From positions 1 through 64,000 of the forward strand of contig CAYJNQ010000007.1 in NCBI GenBank assembly GCA_964371725.1: a DNA stretch of 64,000 nt, read 5' to 3'. The stretch is from JAAYCI01 sp964371725. Lineage in GTDB: Bacteria > Bacillota > Clostridia > Oscillospirales > Ruminococcaceae. A model generated the notes under the pieces. The model had not been told where the DNA came from. It was given only the letters and a program-made list of their open reading frames with translations, and searched no databases. Below, in pieces: positions 38,200 through 46,331 of the stretch. The position numbers and the translations under genes were made by a program. The number at the start of each line of letters is the position of its first letter. The stretch's first letter is position 1.

Positions 38200-39816
38200 C
38201 TATTTTTGAGGTGCATCAGATGTAGATGCATCCTTTTTCCGATTTGTTCGTTTTTGTGCAATGGCATGTTCTCCGCGTGCAAACAAGGGCACAAATTTAT
38301 TTTGTTCATGATGTTTTAAACGTGTGTGCTGATAGTTTGGGTCGGAATGGTGGCGACCATAGAATTCGTAAATAAGGAACGGCAAAACCACCACCACCAC
38401 AAAACTGATGGCCAAAATGCTGAGATAGGTACCATCTTCACCACCGGCAAGGCTAGAGGGTGGTACAAAGCTGATGCCCAGTGCCACAATGGAAGTGAGC
38501 AAGCCGACAATAGCTACGACGTATTTAAAGCCGGTGCCCCCGGGAACATTGTAGCTTCGTTTGATATCCTTGCGCCGAATCATGCGGATATAAGCTAGGA
38601 ACATTAGTACATATCCCACAATGTAGATGACCACGGTAAGAGAAATTGCCGTGAGAAAAGAGAGGTTGTTGCCGCCGCCACCCAAGGTGAGCACCAAGGC
38701 CCACACGGTTACCACAAGCCCTTGCACAAGCACCAGTGGTACCGGCACATTTTTCTTATTCGTTTTTGTAAATACCTTGGGCAGCAACCCTTTTTGTGCG
38801 GCTGCAAACATTCCACGGGAAGGGCCTACTACCCAGCTGCTCACCTCTGCTATCACGCCCAGTGCCAACATGGCCGCCACCACGCGCGCAGCCCAGCCAA
38901 GCGAAGAATCGAAGTGGGTAAAGAGCGTTTGAAAGGTTTGTACAACACCCGAAGACAGGCTGAGCTCGCTTTGCGGAATTACCGCAGCCACAGTGACACC
39001 ACCCACCGTGTTGAGCACAATGGCCACCACCACCAAAATAATCATGGCCAGGGGATAGTTTCGGCTTGGGTTTTGCAATTCGTTGATATGCGAAGCCGAA
39101 GCCTCCACGCCCATATAGGCCAATATGAACGAAACAAACACCACAAGCGTGGAAATCTGGCTAAAGTCCGGCACGAAGGCCGAAGGCGTGAAGCTGATTT
39201 GCAACGGGTTTCCACCCACAATGTAGGCAAGGCCGAGTGCGAACAAAATTACAGCCGGGATGACGATGCCCACAATAAAGCCCACTTTGGCAAGGCGAGC
39301 CGTAAAGCGCGTGCCAAACAACTGCGAAAAGGTGACGAGCCAAAACACAACCAAAACACCGATAAGTTTCACAACGGGATTTGTGTTGAGTGCATCGAAA
39401 TTCAAAACAGAAGCCAGTGCCCCTAATATAAAGTATATCATAGTTACAAAGCCAACGGTAATTTGAAACCATTGGAAAAAGATGGCGGCAAAACCGAAGC
39501 GTTCTCCCAGCATGCCACTAACCCAGGCAAAAATCCCCCCCTCTTCCCAGCCTTTCACCGTGGCCATTTCCGCTGCGCACAGGGCCACCGGTAAAAACCA
39601 CAAAAAACCACCGAGCAGTAAAAAGAACACAAGCTGCAAGCCGCTTGTGGCAAAGGTGGGGTATTCGTACACGGTCATAACCATACTGGCTGTCATAGCA
39701 AAAAAACCAAAAAGAGTGAGCTTTCCGGCTACACCTTTTGCGGTTGTTTTGCCCACAGTGGCTGCATACTCACTTGCAGAAAGCTGTTCGGGCGAAATGG
39801 TTTGTCCATTGTTCAT
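38200..39816 (-). CDS. gadC: Glutamate:GABA antiporter
   Basis: This 538-residue APC-superfamily transporter closely matches the GadC pattern: LTLFGFFAMTASMVMTVYEYPTF at the first helix, LLGGFLWFLPVALCAAEMATV, then GWEEGGIFAWVSGMLG, ILAYMGVEASASH and WVVGPSRGMFAAAQK. About twelve membrane helices are expected. The basic C-terminal tail (ending about RTNRKKD) would correspond to the pH-gated C-plug. It exchanges external glutamate for GABA produced by GadB. ATG at 39816 follows AAAGGAGA. Confidence 0.93.
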   Translation of the reverse strand: MNNGQTISPEQLSASEYAATVGKTTAKGVAGKLTLFGFFAMTASMVMTVYEYPTFATSGLQLVFFLLLGGFLWFLPVALCAAEMATVKGWEEGGIFAWVSGMLGERFGFAAIFFQWFQITVGFVTMIYFILGALASVLNFDALNTNPVVKLIGVLVVFWLVTFSQLFGTRFTARLAKVGFIVGIVIPAVILFALGLAYIVGGNPLQISFTPSAFVPDFSQISTLVVFVSFILAYMGVEASASHINELQNPSRNYPLAMIILVVVAIVLNTVGGVTVAAVIPQSELSLSSGVVQTFQTLFTHFDSSLGWAARVVAAMLALGVIAEVSSWVVGPSRGMFAAAQKGLLPKVFTKTNKKNVPVPLVLVQGLVVTVWALVLTLGGGGNNLSFLTAISLTVVIYIVGYVLMFLAYIRMIRRKDIKRSYNVPGGTGFKYVVAIVGLLTSIVALGISFVPPSSLAGGEDGTYLSILAISFVVVVVLPFLIYEFYGRHHSDPNYQHTRLKHHEQNKFVPLFARGEHAIAQKRTNRKKDASTSDAPQK

Positions 39817-39990
39817 GTTGATTCTCCTTTCTCTGATGCGACGGGGCAAATGAGAGCTTTGTGCTTCCCGCCTCTCTGTGTGAAAAAGGTATACGGAAAT
39901 CACTTTGTCATTTGCTGGTTTGATTGTAGCGCATAGAGAAAAGGAAGAATGGCACTTTTTGTCAAAAGAGCTGTTTGTGCATAAAAAAAA

Positions 39991-40025
39991 CGGAACTATT
40001 TCAAGATTCTCGTGAAACAGTTACG
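39991..40025 (-). terminator. Terminator after the ABC ATPase remnant
   Basis: CGGAACTATTTCA pairs imperfectly with TGAAACAGTTACG; on the minus strand TTTTTTTT follows. The remnant retains an operon-end signal. Confidence 0.5.
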
Positions 40026-40039
40026 TTCTCTGATTCGTG

Positions 40040-40399
40040 TTATTTTTGAACTCTGGTGCCATTCTCGGCATGAAACAGGTGGGCTTTACCTCGGCGAACG
40101 GACATTCGAACGGTTGCATCGCTATCTAAATCCTTCGTAAGCCCCGGTATCAGGCTCACACCGTTTTTATCTTCGGTTTTTATATGAATCAAGGTTTCAG
40201 GCCCCAAACGCTCTAGATATCGAACTTGCCCCGGCCAAGAGAACAAGGGTTCCCCTTCATCCACAAACAGGTGGTCCGGGCGCACGCCCAAAACATATTC
40301 GCCATCTTCTAAACGCGCCTTTAAATATCTATCGTCGCGCAGAATAGTACCGAAATTAAGTTGCCCTGCTTTACCGTCTGAAAAGTTTGCTCTGGTCAT
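40040..40399 (-). pseudogene. C-terminal remnant of a sugar ABC transporter ATPase (TOBE domain)
   Basis: The 119 codons resemble only the C-terminal regulatory TOBE region of MsmK/UgpC-type ATPases: YVLGVRPDHLFVDEG, then GQVRYLERLGPETLIHIKT, then VRMSVRRGKAHLFHAENGTRV. The whole ATP-binding domain is missing; the 130 bases upstream on the same strand contain stops in every frame and no Walker or signature motifs. No ribosome binding site precedes the first ATG. I read this as a decayed gene, though a free-standing TOBE-like protein cannot be excluded. A terminator follows it. Confidence 0.65.
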
Positions 40400-40532
40400 A
40401 GATTGCTTATGAACACAGGGAACGCTCTTTCACAAAAATCATCTTGCCATATTACGCCAAGTGCATATATACAAAAGGTTTTTCTTGAGCAAATTCATCA
40501 CAATGATGGGGGCTCTCCCCTTCTTTTCCACC

Positions 40533-40565
40533 AAAAAAAACGCACCCGTTTTGGGTGCGTTTTTT
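40533..40565. terminator. Bidirectional terminator downstream of the duplicated-domain lipoprotein gene
   Basis: CGCACCC-GTTTT-GGGTGCG with eight A before and six T after, so it can terminate in both directions. It lies 38 bases past the lipoprotein stop. Confidence 0.8.
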
Positions 40566-40602
40566 GGTTTCTATGGCCATGCCATGGCCGTGTGTGAGTC
40601 TA

Positions 40603-41538
40603 TCAAGTGGAGCCGTAATACTGGGTATCAAAGCTGTCTCCGGCCCCGGTGCCTCCGTTCACATCATAGTAACTGCCCGTAACCATGTCGTTCATATCGA
40701 CTACTTCTATAATATAGCGATTGCCGCTTTGTATTAGGTTGAGCGAATCGCTTACATATAAAGGCATTTGATAAAATTCGGCAACCGTACCATCCTCCAG
40801 TTCCACATTCACATCATAATAGACACCGTCTTCTATTCTAAGTCCCACAGCATTTCCTGCATACAACATCTCTGTACCCAAATGGTTTTCGCCCCAGCTT
40901 GGGTCGTCACTGGGGCTCATGTAAAGTTGTGTCACATCTTCAGGAAGGCCATTGCCAAAGCTGACTTCTGGCCCATTTCTTTCCTCGCTGCCGGACGCCT
41001 CATCTGAAAGAGTTGCCGTGATTTCAGTAAAAAAGCCACCGTCTGCAGAATAGTGCTCAAGGGTTCCGCCGTTTTCGTTTGTAAATACCAAGGTTTCGTT
41101 CGCATCTAAAACCAAACTTTTAAACTCGTAGATGTCTCCGGTTTCTCCTTGTAGCCGAAAATCAAAAACACCATTCCCTTGTGGCATCGTAAACGAAGTC
41201 TCTTCAAGTTTGCCCAAAACCCGGCTATCAAGTAAATCATCGCTCCAAACATTGGAACCACTTTCCGTGATATAGGCATAGGAAATGGCCTGTTTGCTTT
41301 CATTGATCAAAAGGATTTCGTCGTTACCAAGGGTCGCATTTTCGTCTTCTTTGTCATTTTCAAAAACGAAACCGTTCTGCACATCGCCCACAGAATCGTT
41401 TTTCACAAAATCACTTTCCAGAAAATTGCCAACCACTTCTTGCAGCCCATTTTCGATAAAGGGAACAGAACTTATGCCACAAGCCGATAGCCCCAGCGTT
41501 AATAGGGCGGCCAAACCCAAAATCAAACATCTTTTCAC
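40603..41538 (-). CDS. Lipoprotein with two tandem related domains, unknown function
   Basis: A 311-residue lipoprotein: signal peptide LILGLAALLTLGLSAC with the lipid-modified cysteine at residue 20. Two segments, about residues 74-152 and 190-269, look like copies of one ~75-residue beta-rich domain. Shared features are an aromatic-Ile/Met-Ser-Ser start, N/P-x-W-S/G near its tenth residue, and a D-x-x-x-x-x-G-x-x-Y/F pattern before the last strand. It is probably attached to the outer face of the membrane and may bind a ligand. The start is GTG at 41538 with GGAGG upstream. A promoter lies at 41590-41618. Confidence 0.65.
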   Translation of the reverse strand: MKRCLILGLAALLTLGLSACGISSVPFIENGLQEVVGNFLESDFVKNDSVGDVQNGFVFENDKEDENATLGNDEILLINESKQAISYAYITESGSNVWSDDLLDSRVLGKLEETSFTMPQGNGVFDFRLQGETGDIYEFKSLVLDANETLVFTNENGGTLEHYSADGGFFTEITATLSDEASGSEERNGPEVSFGNGLPEDVTQLYMSPSDDPSWGENHLGTEMLYAGNAVGLRIEDGVYYDVNVELEDGTVAEFYQMPLYVSDSLNLIQSGNRYIIEVVDMNDMVTGSYYDVNGGTGAGDSFDTQYYGST

Positions 41539-41589
41539 GGAAAATCCTCCTTGCTTAGGGTGGGGTTTTTAAAGTGAATTTTCACCAAA

Positions 41590-41618
41590 ATTATACCACA
41601 ATTTGCCTTGTTTTTCAA
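41590..41618 (-). promoter_or_regulatory. Promoter for the duplicated-domain lipoprotein gene
   Basis: On the minus strand TTGAAA, a 17-base spacer and TATAAT, with TGG before the -10 (extended -10). Confidence 0.75.
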
Positions 41619-41754
41619 GGCGGACTATACCGGGGGACAAAAAAGAACCAAGTAGCAATAAAGTGCTATTTGTGATTTTTTGAACCTTTGCCGCTTAAAA
41701 AAATTTTTTCGACAAAACGTTTTTTTGTGCAGCCTTCTCTCGCTCATTTACCTC

Positions 41755-41782
41755 TTGCGTTTGTTTCTATTGATGGTATAAT
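41755..41782 (+). promoter_or_regulatory. Promoter of the purine operon
   Basis: TTGCGT, a 16-base spacer and TATAAT, with TGG directly before the -10. Transcription would begin near 41789, leaving a leader of only about 40 bases, too short for a purine riboswitch. I see no clear PurR box. Confidence 0.7.
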
Positions 41783-41828
41783 AAAACGGGATTAAGGCCA
41801 CATTTTTCGAAATCCAAAAGGAGGAAGC

Positions 41829-42320
41829 ATGAAGAAGGTAGCGATTTTGATGGGTAGTGACAGTGATATGCCTGTGGTGCAAAAAGCCATCGATACATTG
41901 AAAAGTTTGGATGTTCCGGTGGAAGTGCACATCATGAGTGCCCACCGCACACCGCACGAGGTTTCAGAATTTGTTCAAAATGCGAAGGGGAACGGTTTTG
42001 GTGTTCTCATTGCCGCTGCCGGTATGGCAGCACATTTGGCAGGTGTTGTGGCAGCGCACACCTTGTTGCCTGTCATTGGTATCCCTTGTAAAGGTGGTGC
42101 TATGGATGGGTTGGATGCGCTGTTGTCTACCGTGCAAATGCCCCCGGGTATTCCGGTGGCAACGGTGGGGCTTGGAGCTGGGGCAAATGCCGCCTTGCTC
42201 GCTGCTCAAATTTTGGCCGTAAGCGATGAAGCCCTGGCCGGTCGTCTTTTGGAACATCGCACATCGATGACAGATGCCGTTTTAGAGAAAGATAAAAAAT
42301 TGCAAGAGCAATTGTCTTGA
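41829..42320 (+). CDS. purE: N5-carboxyaminoimidazole ribonucleotide mutase (or AIR carboxylase)
   Basis: This 163-residue protein carries out the carboxylation stage of purine synthesis. MGSDSDMPV at residues 10-18, SAHRTPHEV near residue 40 and GAGANAALLAAQIL near the C-terminus are family signatures. No purK is present in the operon, so either purK is elsewhere or this enzyme uses AIR and CO2 directly like class II PurE. ATG at 41829 has AAAGGAGG upstream. First gene of the pur operon. Confidence 0.94.
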   Translation: MKKVAILMGSDSDMPVVQKAIDTLKSLDVPVEVHIMSAHRTPHEVSEFVQNAKGNGFGVLIAAAGMAAHLAGVVAAHTLLPVIGIPCKGGAMDGLDALLSTVQMPPGIPVATVGLGAGANAALLAAQILAVSDEALAGRLLEHRTSMTDAVLEKDKKLQEQLS

Positions 42321-42374
42321 ATTTGAGCCGAAATGATTTATATTAAAGAGCCAAAAAGAAGGGAAGTAAAAAAC

Positions 42375-43091
42375 GTGGAAAAACGAGAGATGATTTACGA
42401 AGGAAAAGCAAAAAAGGTGTATGCTACCGAAGACGCAGCGCTTGTGATTGTGGATTATAAAGATGACGCCACGGCCGGAAACGGTGCCAAAAAGGGAACC
42501 ATCGTGGGCAAGGGACCCATCAACAACCGAATGACAAACCACCTGATGAAGCTTTTAGAAAAAGAAGGGGTCCCCACCCATTTTGTGAAAGAGTTGTCGG
42601 AGCGCGAAACGCTTGTGAAAAGTGTTGCCATTGTGCCACTTGAGGTGATTGTGCGCAACATTGCCGCAGGCAGCCTTGCAAAACGGATTGGCTTGGAAGA
42701 AGGCACACCCATGAGCCGCACGGTTTTGGAATATTGCTATAAGGATGACGCATTGGGTGACCCAATGGTGAACCATTACCATATCTTGGCCATGCAATGG
42801 GCCACGGAGGAAGAACTTGAAACCATTGCAAACTATGCATTTAAGGTGAACGATGTGCTCCGTAACTATTTGAAAGATGCCAATATTGATTTAATAGACT
42901 TTAAACTGGAGTTTGGGAAAACAGCCGACGGCACCATTGTGCTGGCCGACGAAATTTCGCCTGATACCTGCCGTTTTTGGGATAGCAATACGCACGAAAA
43001 GTTGGATAAAGACCGTTTCCGCCGCGATATGGGTGGTGTAGAGGATGCCTATAAAGAAGTGATGAAACGCCTTCTGGGAGAAGCACAATGA
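42375..43091 (+). CDS. purC: Phosphoribosylaminoimidazole-succinocarboxamide synthase
   Basis: SAICAR synthetase, 238 residues, joins aspartate to CAIR using ATP. EMIYEGKAKKVYATED at the N-terminus is the family hallmark; PLEVIVRNIAAGSLAKR and DFKLEFGKTADGTIVLADEISPD hold nucleotide and metal residues. I take GTG at 42375 as start (GGGAAG upstream) since it gives the usual N-terminus; the open frame begins 14 codons earlier. Its last four bases overlap purF, so the two are translationally coupled. Confidence 0.94.
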   Translation: MEKREMIYEGKAKKVYATEDAALVIVDYKDDATAGNGAKKGTIVGKGPINNRMTNHLMKLLEKEGVPTHFVKELSERETLVKSVAIVPLEVIVRNIAAGSLAKRIGLEEGTPMSRTVLEYCYKDDALGDPMVNHYHILAMQWATEEELETIANYAFKVNDVLRNYLKDANIDLIDFKLEFGKTADGTIVLADEISPDTCRFWDSNTHEKLDKDRFRRDMGGVEDAYKEVMKRLLGEAQ

Positions 43092-44551
43092 ATTCTGCGC
43101 CGAATGGCTTTGAGAAACCCCATGAGGAATGCGGCGTGCTGGGGTTATATGACCGCGGAGACCTCGACGATGTGGCAAGGCTGTGCTATTATGGGCTCTA
43201 TGCCTTGCAACACCGTGGACAGGAGAGCTGCGGTATTGCTGTTAATGACCGTGGTGTTGTCACAAATCACCGCGATATCGGCCTTGTCAATGAGGTGTTT
43301 CAAGAGCAGACTTTGCAAGCTCTCGGCCATGGGCAGATTGCATTGGGGCATGTGCGCTACGCTACCACTGGGCGAAGCCATCGCGCCAATGCGCAGCCTT
43401 TGGTCTCTACCCACATCAAGGGTACCATGACCGTTGCCCACAATGGAAATCTGACCAACGCCTCGGAGCTGCGCCGGGAAAAAGAGTTGCAAGGCGGTAT
43501 TTTTCATACCACCAGCGATACGGAAGTGATTGCCTATACCATCACAGAGGCCCGGCTTACCGTGCCCAGCATCGAGCGCGCCGTGGAAATGGCCATGTAT
43601 AAGCTCAGCGGCGCCTACTCCCTTTTGGTGATGAGTCCACGCAAGCTTGTGGCCGCCCGAGACCCACATGGCTTCCGCCCACTATGTATGGGGAAAATAG
43701 GAAACAGCATCGTTTTTGCCAGCGAATCTTGTGCCCTCAACGCCATTGGCGCCACTTTTGAGCGCGACATTCTGCCGGGCGAAATTGTTTGTGTAACAGA
43801 AGACGGCATCGAAAGCATTCAAACACACACGGGCGGCCCCTCGTCTATGTGCGTGTTTGAGTATGTCTATTTTGCGCGCCCCGATTCTGTTATTGAGGGG
43901 GTTTCCGTTCACGAGGCACGCCTGCGCGCCGGTGAGCAATTGGCGCTGGAACATCCGGTGGAGGCCGATGTTGTCATCGGCGTGCCGGATAGCGGCATCG
44001 ATGCCGCCATCGGCTATGCCAGGCAAAGCGGCATTCCCTATGACATGGGTTTTTTGAAAAACAAATACATCGGCCGCACCTTTATTGCTCCCACGCAAAG
44101 TAGGCGAGAAAACGATGTACGCATCAAATTGACCCCCATCTCCTCCACGGTAAAGGGCAAACGCGTGGTGATGGTGGACGATTCGATTGTGCGCGGCACC
44201 ACAAGTTTAAAAATTATTCGCTTGCTTCGAGAGGCCGGCGCAAAAGAAGTACATGTCCGTTTGTCGTGCCCACCGTTTCTTTACCCCTGCTACTTTGGCA
44301 CAGACATAGACTCGAGTGAAAATTTAATCGCGTATAATCACAGCATTGAGGAAATTCGGGAAATCATTGGGGCCGACACGCTCGGCTATCTTTCTATTGA
44401 CATATTAAACAATTTAGCACCGGAATGTTCCCTTGGTTTTTGTGATGGCTGCTTTAGCGGTCGATATCCCATTGCACCACCTGCGCAGCAACAAAAAAGT
44501 AAATTCGAGCAAAAGCTTGGGGATGAGGCCCAGTCGTCCGGCAGGGATTGA
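43088..44551 (+). CDS. purF: Amidophosphoribosyltransferase
   Basis: This 487-residue enzyme commits PRPP to purine synthesis using glutamine. The N-terminal nucleophile is probably Cys15 (HEECGVLGLYD) after a short propeptide. The PRPP site is VVMVDDSIVRGTT near residue 360. The C-terminal cysteines in NNLAPECSLGFCDGCFSGRYP resemble the iron-sulfur ligands of the Bacillus-type enzyme, so an oxygen-sensitive 4Fe-4S cluster is likely. ATG at 43088 overlaps purC by four bases. Confidence 0.95.
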   Translation: MNSAPNGFEKPHEECGVLGLYDRGDLDDVARLCYYGLYALQHRGQESCGIAVNDRGVVTNHRDIGLVNEVFQEQTLQALGHGQIALGHVRYATTGRSHRANAQPLVSTHIKGTMTVAHNGNLTNASELRREKELQGGIFHTTSDTEVIAYTITEARLTVPSIERAVEMAMYKLSGAYSLLVMSPRKLVAARDPHGFRPLCMGKIGNSIVFASESCALNAIGATFERDILPGEIVCVTEDGIESIQTHTGGPSSMCVFEYVYFARPDSVIEGVSVHEARLRAGEQLALEHPVEADVVIGVPDSGIDAAIGYARQSGIPYDMGFLKNKYIGRTFIAPTQSRRENDVRIKLTPISSTVKGKRVVMVDDSIVRGTTSLKIIRLLREAGAKEVHVRLSCPPFLYPCYFGTDIDSSENLIAYNHSIEEIREIIGADTLGYLSIDILNNLAPECSLGFCDGCFSGRYPIAPPAQQQKSKFEQKLGDEAQSSGRD

Positions 44552-44592
44552 GGTGTATCCACTTGGAATTTTTCTCATTAAAGGAGCAAACT

Positions 44593-45633
44593 ATGCAAAA
44601 AAGTGCCAGCGACCGGTATAAGGCGGCCGGTGTGGATGTCAATGCCGGATATGAAGCAGTTCATCGTATGAAGTCTCATGTGGCAAGAACACAAATTCCC
44701 GGAGTGATGGGTGGCCTCGGCGGCTTTGGTGGCTTATTCGCTCCCGACTTGACGGGTCTTGAAAAACCGGTGCTTGTTTCCGGGGCAGATGGTGTGGGAA
44801 CCAAATTAAAGTTGGCCTTTCTACTGGATAAGCACAACACCGTTGGCATCGATTGTGTGGCTATGTGTGTCAATGACATTTTGTGTAGTGGTGCGCGCCC
44901 TTTGTTTTTTCTCGACTACATTGCCTGTGGTAAAAATAACCCTGCATGTATTGAGCAAATTGTGGCCGGTGTTGCCGAAGGATGTGTCCAAGCGGGCTGT
45001 GCACTCCTCGGCGGTGAAACAGCTGAAATGCCCGGTTTTTATCCGGAGGATGAGTACGATCTGGCCGGTTTCTCTGTGGGAATTGTGGACGAAAAAAAAA
45101 TGATTTCCACCAGCAATATGCAGGCCGGCGATGTGATTCTGGCACTGCCCTCTTCTGGCGTTCATTCGAATGGATTTTCTTTGATACGAAGCGTATTCAA
45201 CATGGAAAATGAGAATAGTGTTATATATAATGTTTTTCCTGAATTGAATGGAACACTGGCAGATGCGCTTTTAACTCCCACAAAAGTTTATGTGAAAACG
45301 GTTTTGGAACTGCTTTCACAAGTTTCGGTTTCCGGCATTTGCCATATCACCGGCGGTGGGTTTTATGAAAACATTCCCCGTATGTTGCCACCGCATCTGG
45401 CCGCGCGCCTGTGCACAGACAGCATACCGCCCCAAGCACTTTTTTCACTCATTGCCACAACCGGAGACATTCCTTCTGATGAAATGTTCCACACCTTCAA
45501 CATGGGTGTGGGCATGTGTCTGGTTGTGCGGCCGGAAGATGTGTCTCGCTCTTTGGATATTCTACGAAAAAATGGAGAAAACGCTTTTGTGTTGGGTGAA
45601 ATTTGTTCCGGGGCACAGGAGGTGTTTTTGTGA
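44593..45633 (+). CDS. purM: Phosphoribosylformylglycinamidine cyclo-ligase
   Basis: AIR synthetase, 346 residues, closes the imidazole ring with ATP. GADGVGTKLKLAF near residue 62, GGETAEMPGFY near residue 140 and CHITGGGFYENIPRMLP near residue 250 are characteristic. ATG at 44593 follows AAAGGAG; the open frame begins upstream, overlapping purF, but lacks a binding site there. The stop overlaps the purN start (GTGA). Confidence 0.95.
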   Translation: MQKSASDRYKAAGVDVNAGYEAVHRMKSHVARTQIPGVMGGLGGFGGLFAPDLTGLEKPVLVSGADGVGTKLKLAFLLDKHNTVGIDCVAMCVNDILCSGARPLFFLDYIACGKNNPACIEQIVAGVAEGCVQAGCALLGGETAEMPGFYPEDEYDLAGFSVGIVDEKKMISTSNMQAGDVILALPSSGVHSNGFSLIRSVFNMENENSVIYNVFPELNGTLADALLTPTKVYVKTVLELLSQVSVSGICHITGGGFYENIPRMLPPHLAARLCTDSIPPQALFSLIATTGDIPSDEMFHTFNMGVGMCLVVRPEDVSRSLDILRKNGENAFVLGEICSGAQEVFL

Positions 45634-46232
45634 AGAGGGTAGCCGTGCTCGTTTCGGGTGGCGGCACGAATTTACAAGCTTTGATAGATGCCGGCGCGCG
45701 AGGAGAAACACCCCATGTGGATTTGGCTCTGGTGTGCTCTTCCAAAGCAGGAGCCTTCGCCTTGGAACGTGCCAAGATGGCATCCATCCCCTCTTGCATC
45801 CTTTCCCCAAAAGACTATACACAAAAAGAACTTTATGATGAAGCCCTTGTCGAGCTTCTTACAAAGCATCATATAGACTTTGTTGTTTTAGCCGGGTTCT
45901 TAACAATTCTAGGCCCATTGATACTCTCACAGTATAAAGATAAAATTGTCAATGTTCACCCAAGTTTAATCCCATCATTTTGTGGAAATGGCTACTATGG
46001 GTTGAAGCCGCATGCGGACGCTCTCGCCCGGGGTGTGAAAATTACAGGTGCTACCGTGCATCTTGTAAATGAAATTACAGACGGAGGACGCATTTTGTTG
46101 CAAAAACCGGTTGAAGTGCATGAAGGGGACACCGCGGAAAGTTTACAGAGGCGTGTGATGGAAGAAGCCGAGTGGGTTCTGCTTCCTAGAGCTGTGGAGG
46201 CACTTTGCACAGAGGGGCTTTTCGCCCACTGA
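45630..46232 (+). CDS. purN: Phosphoribosylglycinamide formyltransferase
   Basis: This 200-residue GAR transformylase uses 10-formyl-THF. VLVSGGGTNLQALID binds the substrate phosphate, VNVHPSLIPSFCGNGYYG contains the catalytic Asn-x-His, and NEITDGGRILLQ contains the catalytic Asp. GTG at 45630 with AGGAGG upstream overlaps the purM stop by four bases. The fhs gene at 59027 could supply the formyl donor. Confidence 0.94.
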   Translation: MKRVAVLVSGGGTNLQALIDAGARGETPHVDLALVCSSKAGAFALERAKMASIPSCILSPKDYTQKELYDEALVELLTKHHIDFVVLAGFLTILGPLILSQYKDKIVNVHPSLIPSFCGNGYYGLKPHADALARGVKITGATVHLVNEITDGGRILLQKPVEVHEGDTAESLQRRVMEEAEWVLLPRAVEALCTEGLFAH

Positions 46233-46276
46233 ATGCAGTTTGCAAAGGCGTGAAGTGGGTTCGAAGCAGTAATATA

Positions 46277-46310
46277 TTGACAATACTTTTGTTTTACATG
46301 TATTTTTAAT
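46277..46310 (+). promoter_or_regulatory. Possible internal promoter before the AICAR transformylase gene
   Basis: TTGACA (46277-46282) and a T-rich -10-like TATTTT with an 18-base spacer in the largest gap of the pur operon. TTGACAA and TTGTCAA also form an inverted repeat across it. Confidence 0.35.
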
Positions 46311-46331
46311 TTGTCAAAATCGGAGGATTGT

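Noticed and set aside
41573..41828. Possible purine riboswitch before purE
   Set aside because: The best promoter starts transcription near 41789, leaving about 40 bases, and the conserved purine aptamer loops are not present.
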